A stretch of DNA of 6,370 nt, taken from UBA6164 sp963979005. GTDB taxonomy: Bacteria > Patescibacteriota > Gracilibacteria > BD1-5 > UBA6164. Where the stretch lies: NCBI GenBank assembly GCA_963979005.1, contig CAXBVF010000062.1:1-6370 (forward strand), read 5' to 3'. Made by a program: the position numbers and the translations under genes. Below, one piece after another: positions 6,074 through 6,370 of this stretch; the first letter of the stretch is position 1, and each line of letters begins with the position of its first letter. The notes under the pieces were generated by a model. It saw only the letters and a program-made list of their open reading frames with translations, was not told the DNA's origin and searched no databases.

Positions 6074-6127
6074 ATTTAAATAATTATCTCATCCAGAATC
6101 TTCCTTAAAGTTCAATAATCACGACAT
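6047..6127 (-). CDS. Possible 26-residue small protein or leader peptide
   Basis: With TGA as Gly (two in-frame TGA) there is an ATG-to-TAA frame of 26 residues. It begins Met-Ser-Gly-Leu-Leu-Asn-Phe and is hydrophilic after that. It is preceded by GGAGGT (6133-6138) five bases before the ATG, the only perfect Shine-Dalgarno in the window, and is followed about 35 bases later by a same-strand terminator. Against it, GGAGGT is simply the complement of the duplicated tRNA 3' end, the frame is very short, and other genes here do not use Shine-Dalgarno sequences. I do not recognise the peptide. Confidence 0.3.
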
Positions 6128-6129
6128 AA

Positions 6130-6190
6130 GGCACCTCCAAATAAAATTAAAGATAAAAGCGGCTATAAGCTGGTTTTATTGTGTAAAACT
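6130..6190 (+). repeat. Direct repeat copy 2: duplicated tRNA-Cys 3' end plus flank
   Basis: This imperfect copy of 5180-5240 begins with GGCACCTCCAAA and retains most of the downstream flank. The terminator hairpin within it has decayed: its stem now has a G-G mismatch and a G-T pair. There is no tRNA body in front of it; only a loose AGTTCAAT resembling a T-loop lies 20 bases upstream. Together with copy 1 it brackets about 940 bases containing the MazF-like gene. Confidence 0.65.
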
Positions 6191-6262
6191 TAAATTAATT
6201 TTAATCTAATATTTACTTATATATAAGAAAGTAATTTAATTAAATCAGTAAAAACAATAATC

Positions 6263-6290
6263 TTGACAAATACTATGATATATATATAAT
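6263..6290 (+). promoter_or_regulatory. Near-consensus promoter for the last gene
   Basis: TTGACA (6263-6268) and TATAAT (6285-6290) are both perfect hexamers with a 16-base spacer. Transcription would start near 6297, about 24 bases before ATG 6321. No Shine-Dalgarno is present in that leader. Confidence 0.8.
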
Positions 6291-6320
6291 TTATTTTAAA
6301 TATATATTAAATACCTAATT

Positions 6321-6370
6321 ATGCAAAATTATACTAGAAGAGAACTTCCTCATATTAAAGCAAAACAAAT
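6321..6370 (+). CDS. Start of a gene cut by the window edge; N-terminus resembles Y1/REP-associated transposases
   Basis: Only the first 16 residues are visible, beginning Met-Gln-Asn-Tyr-Thr-Arg-Arg-Glu-Leu-Pro-His. A Tyr-x-Arg-Arg-x-Leu-Pro-His start is typical of IS200-like/REP-associated tyrosine transposases, in which an Ile/Val-Thr-Phe-Arg-Leu strand normally follows. That strand and the catalytic HUH and Tyr residues lie outside the window, so the call rests on a short match. The perfect promoter immediately upstream supports the start. Another gene family cannot be excluded. Confidence 0.45.
   Translation, partial: MQNYTRRELPHIKAKQ

Noticed and set aside
1..6370. CRISPR array or other regularly spaced repeats
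   Set aside because: No set of near-identical repeats with unique spacers is present. The only direct repeats are the tRNA-derived pieces.

Overview
The window is AT-rich bacterial DNA in which TGA is read as glycine. Every substantial gene is interrupted by in-frame TGA under the standard code and becomes a clean reading frame ending in TAA when TGA is glycine. The recoded positions include invariant glycines: both outer glycines of the RecF Walker A loop, the RecF Ser-x-Gly signature, and the GatC Asp-Thr-Ser-Gly-Val motif. This is genetic code 25, known from the candidate phyla Gracilibacteria (BD1-5) and Absconditabacteria (SR1). I cannot tell these two apart from this window.

Left part (1-3886). 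A plus-strand gene for an all-helical repeat protein of unknown function (start near 11, or upstream of the window) ends at a strong terminator at 1011-1039. It converges on a minus-strand gene for a secreted, C-terminally anchored protein of Ig-like and FN3-like modules (1053-2450). Upstream of that on the minus strand are recF (2545-3588, recombinational repair) and gatC (3599-3886, tRNA amidotransferase subunit C), 10 bases apart and probably co-transcribed.

Middle (3887-4928). A short divergent intergenic region carries two promoters that share their -10 element. To the right, a small multi-pass membrane protein (3952-4323) and a lipoprotein (4334-4891) form a two-gene plus-strand unit closed by a terminator at 4894-4928.

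Right part (4911-6370). A good promoter lies inside that terminator and reads into an unusual purine-rich, non-coding stretch (4958-5095). This stretch begins with a copy of the tRNA-Cys 5' end and leads to an intact tRNA-Cys(GCA) at 5116-5189 with its own terminator. Downstream is a solitary MazF/PemK-like toxin gene with a long N-terminal extension (5400-5981), bracketed by an imperfect direct repeat of the tRNA-Cys 3' end and its downstream flank (5180-5240 and 6130-6190). The repeat suggests insertion at, or duplication of, the tRNA locus. Between the toxin and the second repeat lie a minus-strand UUCG-loop terminator, a second hairpin and a possible 26-residue minus-strand ORF with a perfect Shine-Dalgarno. 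The last gene (6321 to the edge) has a near-consensus promoter and an N-terminus resembling REP-associated (Y1-type) transposases.

The left and middle parts look like ordinary chromosome. The stretch after tRNA-Cys looks like a small accessory site.
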